A stretch of 64,000 bases of DNA from Emergencia sp. 1XD21-10. GTDB lineage: Bacteria; Bacillota; Clostridia; Peptostreptococcales; Anaerovoracaceae. A model generated the notes under the pieces. That model was not told the origin of the DNA, searched no databases, and worked only from the letters and a program-made list of their open reading frames with translations. Below are positions 28,316-37,061 of the stretch, in pieces. Each line of letters begins with the position of its first letter. The stretch's first letter is position 1. The stretch spans positions 62,001 to 126,000 of the forward strand of contig NZ_QWEQ01000010.1 of NCBI RefSeq assembly GCF_009936045.1. Direction: 5' to 3'. The position numbers and the translations under genes were made by a program.

Positions 28316-28351
28316 AAATCATATAATATTATTAATAATATTATATGATTT
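28316..28351. repeat. Perfect 36-bp AT-rich palindrome
   Basis: Two 18-base arms (AAATCATATAATATTATT and its exact complement) meet without a loop. It could be cruciform-forming DNA, a protein site or the trace of an element end. Confidence 0.7.
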
Positions 28352-28422
28352 ATTTGTGATTTTTAGAATGAAAGTTTGACAATCAGAAAATAAACGGTTA
28401 AAGTATAAGGGAGAAATATTAG

Positions 28423-28725
28423 AAAAGCCTAAAATTAACAAAAATTTTAGGCGGCAGGATTAAAGTTAATTGGACTGCTTCGGGAACAGTAATAGACGGG
28501 ATTCTTACACAATTAAAGGTAAGAAACATTCCGGTAGTTTATGTAGATCGTTTTAACAATCCTTCAGGGAGTGGAACGACCGATCATGATATTGTAGTAT
28601 ATGGTTATGACAGCAATAATAATCTAATTGCGCATTTTGGATGGGATGGAAAAACTCATATAAAATGTAGCAGTCCTGCAGCAGCAGCATTTATTGCCTC
28701 GGCTTGTGCAATTACATATTATTGA
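28423..28725 (+). pseudogene. C-terminal remnant of a C39-like (papain-fold) peptidase
   Basis: The frame is open from the TAG at 28420 to the TGA at 28723 and encodes 100 residues without a start codon. It contains TTDHDIVVYGYDSNNN and AHFGWDGKTHIKC, which resemble the His-containing half of C39-like peptidases. The Cys-containing N-terminal half is missing. It ends 12 bases before the next gene, so an older operon of peptidase plus membrane protein is likely. The family assignment is by eye and moderate. Confidence 0.5.
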
Positions 28726-28737
28726 GGACTTTAGAAA

Positions 28738-29562
28738 ATGGATAAATTAAATGCAAGACGCATTATCGCCATCGTATTATCACCTTTTATTATTTGGGGC
28801 GCACTACGGCTTGGCGAAAAAGGTTTGGAGTATCTGGGAAGACCCAGCGGATTATCAGAGCGTGAAGTCGTGGAATACAGTCCGTTTTTGATTGGAAAAA
28901 GTATAGAAATCCCTTTAGAGCATTTTCGAATTGGAGACTGTCCATCAGAGTATCATTTTGGTGCAGATGCAGGCATCGATGAAGTAATTGGGCTAATCAG
29001 GAAGCAGCCTCATGTGATAGATGTTGCCTCCTTAGGCAGCTGGAATGATGGCTCTAATCGATACCTGATTACAATGCAGTGCTTGGGTGGAGTGACTTAT
29101 TTGGAACTCATCGATTTTCAGAAGTCTGTTGATATGGGGGAGTGGTATCATCCTTACCGCAGCAAGCATAGTTATGCCCTCTTTGATTGTTCTGTGACAT
29201 TAGAGAAAGATGAAGAATATTATTACATTTTGTTTCCGCAAATTCGCAAGAATGAAAGCGGGGATGATTTGCTAAGTGGTGCGGATTTGAAAGTGGATAC
29301 AGCTTGCTTGATACAAAAACCCGAAAATTCTTCGGAGCAAAGTTTGTTTGATTTTCTCTTGCAGTTCTATAAGGATTCCGCCCTTTATGAGGTTTCCTCA
29401 TACACTGATGATGAAATCATTGTTAGTTTTAATGAGAATACGCTGAAAAATAATCCGAGTACGATACCGGAACAAGATAGTACAATGGATTCTGCTTATA
29501 AAGGTGCTTTTAAAATATCTGTGGATGAGGTAGTGGAAAACATTACCATAACATTATTATAA
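28738..29562 (+). CDS. Membrane-anchored protein of unknown function
   Basis: A 274-residue protein with one N-terminal membrane segment (about residues 8-22) and a soluble domain with several aromatic strands (DEEYYYILFPQIRK). No family is recognised. GAGGA lies before the ATG. It follows the peptidase remnant closely, so it may have been the partner of that lost enzyme. A terminator follows. Confidence 0.65.
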   Translation: MDKLNARRIIAIVLSPFIIWGALRLGEKGLEYLGRPSGLSEREVVEYSPFLIGKSIEIPLEHFRIGDCPSEYHFGADAGIDEVIGLIRKQPHVIDVASLGSWNDGSNRYLITMQCLGGVTYLELIDFQKSVDMGEWYHPYRSKHSYALFDCSVTLEKDEEYYYILFPQIRKNESGDDLLSGADLKVDTACLIQKPENSSEQSLFDFLLQFYKDSALYEVSSYTDDEIIVSFNENTLKNNPSTIPEQDSTMDSAYKGAFKISVDEVVENITITLL

Positions 29563-29661
29563 AGAGAATAGAAAGACGTTTTCGAAAAAACGGCTCTAAT
29601 AACTTTTCAGGGATTTAACCTTTGTGTTAGGCATAAACTTAATGGAGATCTTAGATGGAAA

Positions 29662-29713
29662 AAAAGGTATAGAGCCAAGCTGTATACCATATGATTGACT
29701 CTATACCTTTTCT
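29662..29713 (+). terminator. Rho-independent terminator
   Basis: AAAAGGTATAGAG pairs with CTCTATACCTTTT around a loop of about 24 bases, and a T-rich stretch follows. A further short hairpin (AAACCAC/GTGGTTT, about 29725-29750) lies downstream. Confidence 0.7.
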
Positions 29714-29841
29714 TTGTATAAGGAAAACCACCAGCTAAGCCAGTGGTTTATTATTTGTAGAATTCTTTTTCTGAATCTGACAAAATGAAACCACCATTTA
29801 GTTTAGAGCGTTTTTGTTTTACCTTCATCAAATGGAAGGGC

Positions 29842-29886
29842 GTGTCTGTACCCTCTTAAGAAATTTAAAGAGCAGACACTTTTTTT
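29842..29886 (+). terminator. Rho-independent terminator
   Basis: GTGTCTG pairs with CAGACAC around an inner CTCTT/AAGAG stem, followed by seven T. No gene lies directly before it, so it either backs up the previous terminator or ends an unseen small transcript in the 29563-29841 gap. Confidence 0.65.
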
Positions 29887-29935
29887 AGTTTGAATTCATA
29901 TGTTGAAAGGAAGACATTATCTTAGGAGGACAGAG

Positions 29936-30541
29936 ATGGAAGAAAGTTTGAAACAGCACTATCCCTTTGTAAATCCGCCGCTACCTTACGCCTATGATGC
30001 ACTGGAACCTTTTATTGATGAAGAAACCATGCGTCTGCATCACGATGCACATTTACAGACCTACGTGGATCATCTCAATATCATCATCAGACAGTATCCT
30101 GCGCTGCACAATTGGACTCTGGAACAGCTAATCAAATGGAATGACAATTTACCCGTAGAAATTCAGGACAGCGTGCGCAATAACGCGGGCGGCGTTTACA
30201 ATCATATTCTGTATTTCAGTCGTCTAGCACCGCCGGAAACAGCAGTCTGGCCCAGCGGAGAGTTTCTTTTGTTGTTGGAAAGAAGGTTCGGTGGCTTTCA
30301 GCAGTTTAAAGAGGCATTTAAGAAAGCTGCAATGTCGGTATTCGGTTCGGGTTATGCATTTCTTGTAGCGAATCGAGACGGTCTGCTTGAGATTGTCACC
30401 ACTGCCAATCAGGATAATCCGTTGGAAATGGGTTATTATCCTATTCTTGCACTGGATGTTTGGGAACATGCTTACTATCTGAAGCATCATAATAAAAGGG
30501 ATGGGTATATAGATGATTGGTTCAATCGTCTTAGCTTTTAG
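29936..30541 (+). CDS. Fe/Mn-type superoxide dismutase, divergent
   Basis: SOD converts superoxide to peroxide and oxygen. The 201-residue product has the N-terminal ligand region LHHDAHLQTYVDHLN, the second ligand in GGVYNHILYF, and the C-terminal DVWEHAYYLKH pair of ligands (Asp and His). The four metal ligands are present, but usual neighbours are changed: GGHxNH is GGVYNH and the following Trp is Phe-like, and GSGWAWL is GSGYAFL. Activity or metal preference may therefore differ. The start at 29936 follows AGGAGG; an in-frame ATG at 29900 precedes that site. Confidence 0.88.
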   Translation: MEESLKQHYPFVNPPLPYAYDALEPFIDEETMRLHHDAHLQTYVDHLNIIIRQYPALHNWTLEQLIKWNDNLPVEIQDSVRNNAGGVYNHILYFSRLAPPETAVWPSGEFLLLLERRFGGFQQFKEAFKKAAMSVFGSGYAFLVANRDGLLEIVTTANQDNPLEMGYYPILALDVWEHAYYLKHHNKRDGYIDDWFNRLSF

Positions 30542-30582
30542 ATCCTTGCGGCCAGTATAGGGAGATAAATTTCAAAAATGCG

Positions 30583-30611
30583 TTGAAAATCCTTTTATAG
30601 TGTAGTATACT
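30583..30611 (+). promoter_or_regulatory. Vegetative promoter for yebC
   Basis: TTGAAA (30583-30588), a 17-base spacer and TATACT (30606-30611), 44 bases before the start codon. Confidence 0.65.
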
Positions 30612-30655
30612 GTTTAAGTTGAAAATTTCTAAAGATAAAGATAGGAGGTGTCTCC

Positions 30656-31384
30656 ATGGGAAGACACGGTACAATTGCCGGAAGAAAGGCGGCACAGGAT
30701 TCTAAGCGAGCAGCTATGTTCACCAAATATGCTAAGGCTATTACAGTAGCAGCAAAAGACGGTGGAGATCCTGAATACAATGCAGGTCTTAGAGTGGCAA
30801 TCGAAAAAGCAAAGGCAATCAGTATGCCTAATGATAATATCCAGAGAGCGATTAAAAAGGGTACAGGAGAACTGGGCGGCGCTTCTTACGAAGAACTTTC
30901 CTTTGAAGGCTACGGTCCCGGTGGTGTAGCAATCATTGTTGATTGTCTGACTGACAACACCAACCGTTCCACTTCCTTTGTTCGTTCCACATTTGATAAG
31001 CACGGTGGAAATTTAGGTACTCCAGGCTGTGTATCTTACATGTTCTCAAGAAAAGGCGTTCTTATTATCGAAAAAACAGACGGAATCGACGAAGACGCTC
31101 TGATGGAAGCAGCATTAGAAGCTGGTGCAGACGACATGGTAACAGAAGAAGACAGCTTTACTGTTTACACTGAACCATCTGCATACGCAGACGTATATCA
31201 GGCATTGGCAAGCGCAGGCTATGAATTTGTAGAATCTGACGTAGAATTTGTTCCATCTATGGAAAGCGCGCCGACCGAAGAGCACGATATCAAGAAGCTG
31301 AGAAAGCTTATCGACATCTTAGAAGATAACGATGACGTACAGAAGGTACATACCAACTGCGGTATTGATTTGTACGAAGAATAA
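30656..31384 (+). CDS. YebC/PmpR-family protein (TACO1-like)
   Basis: The 242-residue product begins GRHGTIAGRKAAQDSKRAAM and continues with the YebC fold (GGDPEYNAGLRVAIEKAKA, NIQRAIKKGTGELGG, YEGYGPGG-like element). These proteins have been called transcription regulators; related proteins help ribosomes through difficult sequences. Its exact role here is unknown. AGGAGGTG sits before the ATG. The first segment AGRKAAQDSKRAAMFTKYAK differs slightly from the commoner NIKHRKAAQDAKRGK form, placing it in the shorter AxxR branch. Confidence 0.93.
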   Translation: MGRHGTIAGRKAAQDSKRAAMFTKYAKAITVAAKDGGDPEYNAGLRVAIEKAKAISMPNDNIQRAIKKGTGELGGASYEELSFEGYGPGGVAIIVDCLTDNTNRSTSFVRSTFDKHGGNLGTPGCVSYMFSRKGVLIIEKTDGIDEDALMEAALEAGADDMVTEEDSFTVYTEPSAYADVYQALASAGYEFVESDVEFVPSMESAPTEEHDIKKLRKLIDILEDNDDVQKVHTNCGIDLYEE

Positions 31385-31399
31385 ACGAATAGAATGTAG

Positions 31400-31432
31400 A
31401 AAAACCCTCTTTGCATATGCAGAGGGTTTTTC
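31400..31432 (+). terminator. Rho-independent terminator of yebC
   Basis: AAAACCCTCT pairs with AGAGGGTTTT around a ten-base loop, followed by TT-C-TT. Confidence 0.88.
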
Positions 31433-31490
31433 TTGTAGATGCCGTGTGTAGCATTTATTGCGTATGGCGATTCTTAACCTAAATTACGTT

Positions 31491-31750
31491 GTTTTTCAAA
31501 AAATGTATAAGAAATTTTATAAGAATAATGTGCGACTTGCATTATGCGTAAGATTAAAGGTAAACATTGAAAAAACATACGTAAAATGCAAGAATCTCTG
31601 TTGGATTCAGAGATAAAGAACGGTTATAGATCGCTTGAGAAGTGTGATATGGAATTCACTTATACACTTTTTTAGCATTTTCTAATTTTGGGTTAAGATT
31701 TCGAGATTTTCTTATACATTTTTTTGCCCTAAATTGATTTTAAGTTAAGT
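31491..31750. repeat. Intergenic repeat, copy 1
   Basis: This non-coding element matches a second one at 52811-53047. Shared landmarks in order are AAAAATGTATAAG (31499), ACTTGCATTATGCGTAAGAT (31535), an ATACGTAAAATG block, CTTATACA (31659), a GGTTAAG block and CTTATACATTTTT (31711). The last two CTTATACA motifs are 52 bases apart in both copies. The interior differs and holds its own hairpin here (AATCTCTG/CAGAGAT). No open reading frame is credible. It lies between yebC and a phosphohexomutase gene. The stretch between 31751 and the next start shows nothing else. Confidence 0.7.
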
Positions 31751-31864
31751 TACTGTGCTTCTAGGCGAAAACCTGGTAAATCTGCGAAAAACATCTTGCC
31801 CCCACATTGCATTCCGTTTAAAATATTACTATCACCAGATAGAGAGGAACGTGAAGTCAGCGTT

Positions 31865-33529
31865 ATGAATAAAGAAGAAATCAGAACTTTTGCGATAGAG
31901 GAATATCATAGATGGCAGCAGGCGGCTAAGGACTATGGCGATATGGAGCTTCTTTCGGAGCTTGCACAGCTTTCAGAAGAAGAGGAAGAAGTCGTTGATG
32001 CCTTTTGTGCCAGCCTTCGTTTTGGCACTTCCGGCATTCGGGGCATACTGGGAGCAGGCACTAACCGTATGAATGAATATGTGGTGCGAAGGGCTACCCA
32101 AGGGCTTTCCAATTATTTGAATAGAGTCACTGAACGCCCCAAAGTGGTCATCGCCTATGACACCAGAAGAAAATCCAGAATTTTTGCGGAGGAAACCGCA
32201 AAAGTTCTTAGAGGAAACGGCATAGAGGTGTGGCTTTTTTCGGAGCTTGCAACGGTGTCGCTGCTTTCCTATACCATTAAAGAACTGGGCTGCACTATGG
32301 GAATTATGATTACAGCCAGCCACAATCCGAAAATTTTCAATGGTTATAAGGTATATAACAGCAACGGTTATCAGATTGTGGGCAGCGTGCCCGAAGAGAT
32401 TTTGAGGGAAATCGATAAACTGGATTATTTCGATGAAATTGCTTCGTCAGACGAGGGCATTCAGCTGGTGCCCAGAAGGGTATCAGAAAGCTTTATTGAG
32501 AAAATCATTTCCATATGCCCAGCCAATATTGAAGAAATTAAGGAAAGTGATCTGAAACTTGTTTATACGCCGCTCAACGGCACAGGCAATGTTTACGTCA
32601 GGAAGGTACTGCAGGCCATCGGGCAGAAAGATACCGTCATTGTAGCGGCGCAGGAAATGCCTGATGAGAATTTTACCACCTGTCCGGCGCCGAATCCGGA
32701 GAAAATTACTGCTTATTCGGAAGGTTTCAGAACCATGGATCAGGTTGGCGGTGATTTGATTGTAGCAACAGATCCTGATTGTGATCGAGTAGGCGTTTGC
32801 ATCTACCATGATGGCATGAAGGTGCTGCTGACGGGAAATCAGCTGGGGGTTTTAATGCTGGATTATCTTTGCAGCGTAAAACCGCCGAAAGCAGGTCAGT
32901 TTATCATCAAGAGCATTGTGACGACGCCGCTTGCTGAGCGAGTTGCAGAAAAACATGGACTGAAAGTGATTAACACCTTGACTGGTTTTAAGTATATCGG
33001 AGAGATTATTACAAAGTTGGAGCAGCAGGGCAGAACAGAGGACTATTATTTCGGTTTTGAAGAAAGCAACGGCTACCTGATGGATCCTTTTATCAGAGAT
33101 AAAGATGGCGTCAGCAGCGCTATGCTTTGTGCCTGTCTGGCCGCCTATTATAAAAAGCAGGGACTTGATCTTGTAGACAGACTCCATCAGATTTATGAGG
33201 AACATGGGCTCTGTATTGACAAGACCGTCAATTATTTCTTTGAGGGACCTTATGGGAAGCTTTCCATGGAACAGGTCATGGAGTATTTTCGCACTGAGAT
33301 GGGGGATACTATCGCAGGATACAAAATCAAAGAAAAGATAGATTTCCTTGGAGAAACAGGACTGCCAAAATCCAATGTGATCCGTTTCTGTTTAGAAAAT
33401 GGAACCCAGTGTATCATCAGACCTTCCGGGACAGAAGCCAAGATAAAAGTTTACTATTTTGAGACCGGGCAGGCTGCTGAACTGGAAAAGTATATAAAAA
33501 ACACCGTAGAAAGTTTCAAAGACCGCTAA
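31865..33529 (+). CDS. Phosphoglucomutase/phosphomannomutase family protein
   Basis: The 554-residue alpha-D-phosphohexomutase interconverts 1- and 6-phosphates of glucose or mannose. It has the phosphoserine loop MITASHNPKIFNGYKVY, the Mg loop DPDCDRVGV, the sugar-binding loop GFEESNGYL and the phosphate-binding RPSGTEAKIKVYY. Length and N-terminal segment fit the B. subtilis PgcA-like group. The start at 31865 has no strong ribosome site (GAGAGG is too far upstream); an in-frame ATG 69 bases upstream would add a tail that is not part of the family. It follows intergenic repeat copy 1. Confidence 0.9.
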   Translation: MNKEEIRTFAIEEYHRWQQAAKDYGDMELLSELAQLSEEEEEVVDAFCASLRFGTSGIRGILGAGTNRMNEYVVRRATQGLSNYLNRVTERPKVVIAYDTRRKSRIFAEETAKVLRGNGIEVWLFSELATVSLLSYTIKELGCTMGIMITASHNPKIFNGYKVYNSNGYQIVGSVPEEILREIDKLDYFDEIASSDEGIQLVPRRVSESFIEKIISICPANIEEIKESDLKLVYTPLNGTGNVYVRKVLQAIGQKDTVIVAAQEMPDENFTTCPAPNPEKITAYSEGFRTMDQVGGDLIVATDPDCDRVGVCIYHDGMKVLLTGNQLGVLMLDYLCSVKPPKAGQFIIKSIVTTPLAERVAEKHGLKVINTLTGFKYIGEIITKLEQQGRTEDYYFGFEESNGYLMDPFIRDKDGVSSAMLCACLAAYYKKQGLDLVDRLHQIYEEHGLCIDKTVNYFFEGPYGKLSMEQVMEYFRTEMGDTIAGYKIKEKIDFLGETGLPKSNVIRFCLENGTQCIIRPSGTEAKIKVYYFETGQAAELEKYIKNTVESFKDR

Positions 33530-33609
33530 ATCAATGGACAAACGGGTTGTTTTATGATAAAATAATTGAATGTTCAAGGAAATATTAATTCATCAAGGAG
33601 TAAATATAC

Positions 33610-36228
33610 ATGGAAAAACTAGGTTTAAATCAAATCAGACAGATGTTCAGAGATTTTTATGTAAGCAAGGGTCACTATGCAGCAGGCAGTGCGTCACTGA
33701 TTCCGAAGAACGATAAATCACTTTTAATTATCAACTCCGGTATGGCGCCGCTGAAGCCTTACTTTGCAGGAGTGGAAACACCTCCTTCAAAGAGAATGAC
33801 CACTTGTCAGAAATGTATCAGAACTGGCGATATTGATAACGTAGGCATTACTTCCAGACATGGTACATTCTTTGAAATGCTGGGGAACTTTTCCTTCGGC
33901 GACTATTTCAAAGAAGAATCCCTGCATTGGGGATGGGAGTTCATCACAGAACATTTAAAAATGCCGGTTGACAGAATCTGGGCAACCGTTTATCAGGATG
34001 ATGACCAGGCTGTAGAGATCTGGAAGAAAATCGGTGTTCCGGAAGAAAGAATCGTCCGTCTTGGCAAGGAAGACAACTTCTGGGAAATCGGATTGGGACC
34101 ATGTGGACCTTGCTCCGAGATTTATTTTGATAGAGGAGAGGAATACGGCTGCGGTAAGCCCGACTGCAAACCAGGCTGTGACTGCGACAGATATCTAGAA
34201 TTCTGGAATCATGTATTTACACAGTTTTCTAAAGAAGAAGACGGCAGTTATAGCGATCTGGAGCATCCGAATATCGATACCGGCATGGGGCTTGAGAGAA
34301 TGGCATGTATTATGCAGGGTGTAGATTCCATCTTTGATGTAGATACGATTCGTCACATCTTAAACGGCGTTGTAGAAAAGTCCGGCGTCAAGTACGAGGA
34401 CGGTGCTGCAAAGACTGACGTTTCCATTCGTATCATTACAGACCACCTCCGCTCCATGGTATTTATGATTGCTGACGGAATTATTCCTTCTAACGAAGGC
34501 AGAGGATATGTGCTGAGAAGACTCATCAGAAGAGCAGCAAGACACGGTAAGATTCTGGGAATCGAAGGCAAGTTCCTCGTGGAGCTTTCAAACAGAGTTA
34601 TCGAAGTGTCCGGCCAGGCTTATCCGGAGCTTGTAGAAAAGAAAGACTATATCCAGAAGATCATTTCTGTAGAAGAAGAAAAATTTGCTTCTACTATTGA
34701 CCAGGGGACCTCAATTATTCTGGAATACGTGGAAGAATTAAAGAAAGAAAATAAAACAGTTTTAGAAGGCGAGAAGGTATTTAAGCTTTACGACACTTTT
34801 GGATTCCCACTGGAACTGACTGAAGAAATTCTGGCGGAAGCTGGCTGCACAGCTGATGTAGATGGCTTTAACGCCAACATGAAGAAACAGAAAGAAATGG
34901 CAAGAGCCGGCAGAAAATCCACCGAGGAAGAAGCGTGGAAAGAAGCCGAAGCTGCTGTAAACGTGCCGGAAACAGTATTTACCGGCTACACAGAAACAGA
35001 AGACGAAGCAAAGGTTCTTGCAATCTATATAGACGGCAAAGAAGCCCAAACCGCCGAAACCTACCAGAATGCGGTGGTATATTTGGACAAAACACCGTTC
35101 TATGCTGAAGGCGGCGGACAGGCTTCCGATAACGGAATTATGTCAACCGATAAATGCTGCGCAAAAGTGACTGCTGTTGAAAAATCACAAGGCATTTTTG
35201 CACACAAAGTGCTCATCGAGAGCGGCAGCCTTTCCAAAGGAGATATTGTTTCCTGCGGTGTTAATGTATTTAAACGCAATGCAACGGCAAGAAACCACAC
35301 TGCAACACATCTATTGCAGAAAGCACTCAGAGAGGTGGTGGGCGCGCATGTAGAACAGGCAGGCTCCTCCGTCAACGAAAACGCGCTGCGTTTTGACTTT
35401 ACTCATTTTGAGGGAGTAACACCTGAACAGCTTGCGCAGGTTGAACTGATGGTCAACGAAAAGATTACCGAATTTATGCCGGTGACAACTGCGGAAACTT
35501 CTATGAAAGAAGCGCAGGAGATGGGCGCAATGGCGCTGTTTGGCGAGAAATATGGCGATAAAGTCAGAGTGGTAAACTGCGGCGACTTTAGCATTGAGCT
35601 TTGCGGCGGCACACACGTTGCAAATACCGGACAGATCGGCGTGTTTAAGATTGTCAGCGAGGCAGGCGTAGCCTCTGGTGTTCGCAGAATCGAAGCCGTA
35701 ACTGGTACAGGTGTTCTCTTAAAAGCTATGGAAGCCGAGGAAACCGTAAAACAGATTGCCGAGAACCTAAAGACAAATCCAGCAGCTGTGGTACAGAAAT
35801 CAGCTTCCATTGTAGAAGAACTGAAGGACACTAAGAAAGAGCTGGAAGACTTCAAGAAAGCTGCTATGGGCAGCGAAGTCGATGATATGGTAAAAGAAGC
35901 TAAGGAAATCAGCGGTATAAAACTGGTAACCAAAGAATTTAAAGATTATAACATCAACGATTTGAGAAATCTGTCTGACGATATCAAAGCGCAGCACAAG
36001 GGCATTGTTATGGTATTTGCCACAGTCAATGGTCCGAAAGTTACCTTCCTGGTATCCATTACCGACGACTTGCTTGCGAAAGGACTTCATGCCGGCAATA
36101 TGATTAAACAGATTGCGGCAGCCTGCGGTGGGGGCGGCGGCGGTAAAGCCGACATGGCGCAGGCGGGAGCAAAAGATCCGACAAAAATTTCTGCTGCATT
36201 TAAGGTTGCAGAAGAACTTTTATCATAG
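33610..36228 (+). CDS. alaS: Alanyl-tRNA synthetase
   Basis: AlaS charges tRNA-Ala and corrects mischarged Ser/Gly. The 872-residue product has the class II core (GMAPLKPYFAG, TTCQKCIRTGDIDNVG, GTFFEMLGNFSFGDYF), the editing domain with HTATHLLQKAL and CGGTHV, and a C-terminal oligomerisation domain (GGGGGGKADMAQAGAKD). A Cys-rich insert CGKPDCKPGCDCDRY lies near residue 180. No T-box was found in the 80-base leader. ireB and ruvX follow, the common alaS-ireB-ruvX order. Confidence 0.97.
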   Translation: MEKLGLNQIRQMFRDFYVSKGHYAAGSASLIPKNDKSLLIINSGMAPLKPYFAGVETPPSKRMTTCQKCIRTGDIDNVGITSRHGTFFEMLGNFSFGDYFKEESLHWGWEFITEHLKMPVDRIWATVYQDDDQAVEIWKKIGVPEERIVRLGKEDNFWEIGLGPCGPCSEIYFDRGEEYGCGKPDCKPGCDCDRYLEFWNHVFTQFSKEEDGSYSDLEHPNIDTGMGLERMACIMQGVDSIFDVDTIRHILNGVVEKSGVKYEDGAAKTDVSIRIITDHLRSMVFMIADGIIPSNEGRGYVLRRLIRRAARHGKILGIEGKFLVELSNRVIEVSGQAYPELVEKKDYIQKIISVEEEKFASTIDQGTSIILEYVEELKKENKTVLEGEKVFKLYDTFGFPLELTEEILAEAGCTADVDGFNANMKKQKEMARAGRKSTEEEAWKEAEAAVNVPETVFTGYTETEDEAKVLAIYIDGKEAQTAETYQNAVVYLDKTPFYAEGGGQASDNGIMSTDKCCAKVTAVEKSQGIFAHKVLIESGSLSKGDIVSCGVNVFKRNATARNHTATHLLQKALREVVGAHVEQAGSSVNENALRFDFTHFEGVTPEQLAQVELMVNEKITEFMPVTTAETSMKEAQEMGAMALFGEKYGDKVRVVNCGDFSIELCGGTHVANTGQIGVFKIVSEAGVASGVRRIEAVTGTGVLLKAMEAEETVKQIAENLKTNPAAVVQKSASIVEELKDTKKELEDFKKAAMGSEVDDMVKEAKEISGIKLVTKEFKDYNINDLRNLSDDIKAQHKGIVMVFATVNGPKVTFLVSITDDLLAKGLHAGNMIKQIAAACGGGGGGKADMAQAGAKDPTKISAAFKVAEELLS

Positions 36229-36277
36229 TATACTATAAGTACGAGCCGTACTAGCCACATGAAGGAGGTCATAATTC

Positions 36278-36523
36278 ATGGAAAGAAAGACAATTATGTT
36301 TGATGCAGCAAAGACTCAGCAGAGAACTACCAAGGAAGTACTGGAGACTGTTTATGCTGCTTTAGAAGAGAGAGGGTATAATGGAATCGACCAGATGGTT
36401 GGATACATTCTTTCTGGTGACCCATCCTACATTACAAGCCACAATAATGCGAGAACCATGATTAGCCGCATTGACAGAGATGACTTGGTAGAAGAGATTC
36501 TGAGAGACTACTTGAGAAAGTAA
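36278..36523 (+). CDS. IreB-family regulatory protein (UPF0297)
   Basis: The 81-residue product matches IreB/YrzL (TTKEVLETVYAALEERGYN, GYILSGDPSYITSHNNAR). In Enterococcus IreB is a substrate of the Ser/Thr kinase IreK and affects cephalosporin resistance; two Thr residues near the N-terminus (residues 17-18 here) are in the expected place. It follows alaS and precedes ruvX. AAGGAGG lies before the start. Confidence 0.92.
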   Translation: MERKTIMFDAAKTQQRTTKEVLETVYAALEERGYNGIDQMVGYILSGDPSYITSHNNARTMISRIDRDDLVEEILRDYLRK

Positions 36524-36530
36524 TATAGAA

Positions 36531-36561
36531 GCATCGGCAGGATTATTTTCCCTGCCGATGT
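36531..36561 (+). terminator. Hairpin between ireB and ruvX
   Basis: CATCGGCAGG pairs with CCTGCCGATG around an AT loop, followed by TTCCTTTTG. The T-tract is broken, so partial termination or mRNA protection is possible, with the rest reading into ruvX and the pur genes. Confidence 0.55.
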
Positions 36562-36582
36562 TCCTTTTGAGAGGTAAATCAC

Positions 36583-37056
36583 ATGAGAAAAATAGCCCTT
36601 GATGTGGGAGATAAGACAGTAGGTATTGCATTAAGTGACGCCCTTGGTATTACAGCGCAGGGTCTGATGACCTTGGAGAGGGTAGGCATTCGCAAGGACA
36701 CCGGCAAAATTTTAGATTTAGTAAAAGAGTATGAGTGCGACACCATCGTCATCGGACTGCCGAAGAAGCTTGACGGCACCGACAGCATTCAGACAGAAAA
36801 AGTTTACGAGTTTCGTACCATGCTGGAGAATAAAATGCGCAGCACCGGTATGAAGAATATACAGGTTGTGTGGCAAGACGAGAGACTGACTACGGTCATG
36901 GCAGAAAAAGTCCTGATCGAGGCGGATGTCAGCCGCAGCAAGAGAAAAAAGGTCATCGATAAGCAGGCAGCAGTGATTATTATGCAGAGTTATCTTGACC
37001 GTCTCGCAACAGAAAAGCGATTAGAAGAAACTGATAACAATTCTTTTGGAGGTTAA
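36583..37056 (+). CDS. ruvX: RuvX/YqgF-family nuclease (pre-16S rRNA processing)
   Basis: The 157-residue RNase H-fold protein has KIALDVGDKTVGIALSD with the first catalytic Asp, the ERL motif in WQDERLTTVMAE and a C-terminal DKQAAVIIMQSYLD. The family is implicated in 16S rRNA 5'-end maturation. GAGAGG lies before the start. purE begins five bases after the stop, so ruvX seems to be read together with the purine operon. Confidence 0.93.
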   Translation: MRKIALDVGDKTVGIALSDALGITAQGLMTLERVGIRKDTGKILDLVKEYECDTIVIGLPKKLDGTDSIQTEKVYEFRTMLENKMRSTGMKNIQVVWQDERLTTVMAEKVLIEADVSRSKRKKVIDKQAAVIIMQSYLDRLATEKRLEETDNNSFGG

Positions 37057-37061
37057 AATAC

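Noticed and set aside
33530-33609. T-box riboswitch before alaS
   Set aside because: The gap is only 80 bases and has no T-box sequence or terminator.
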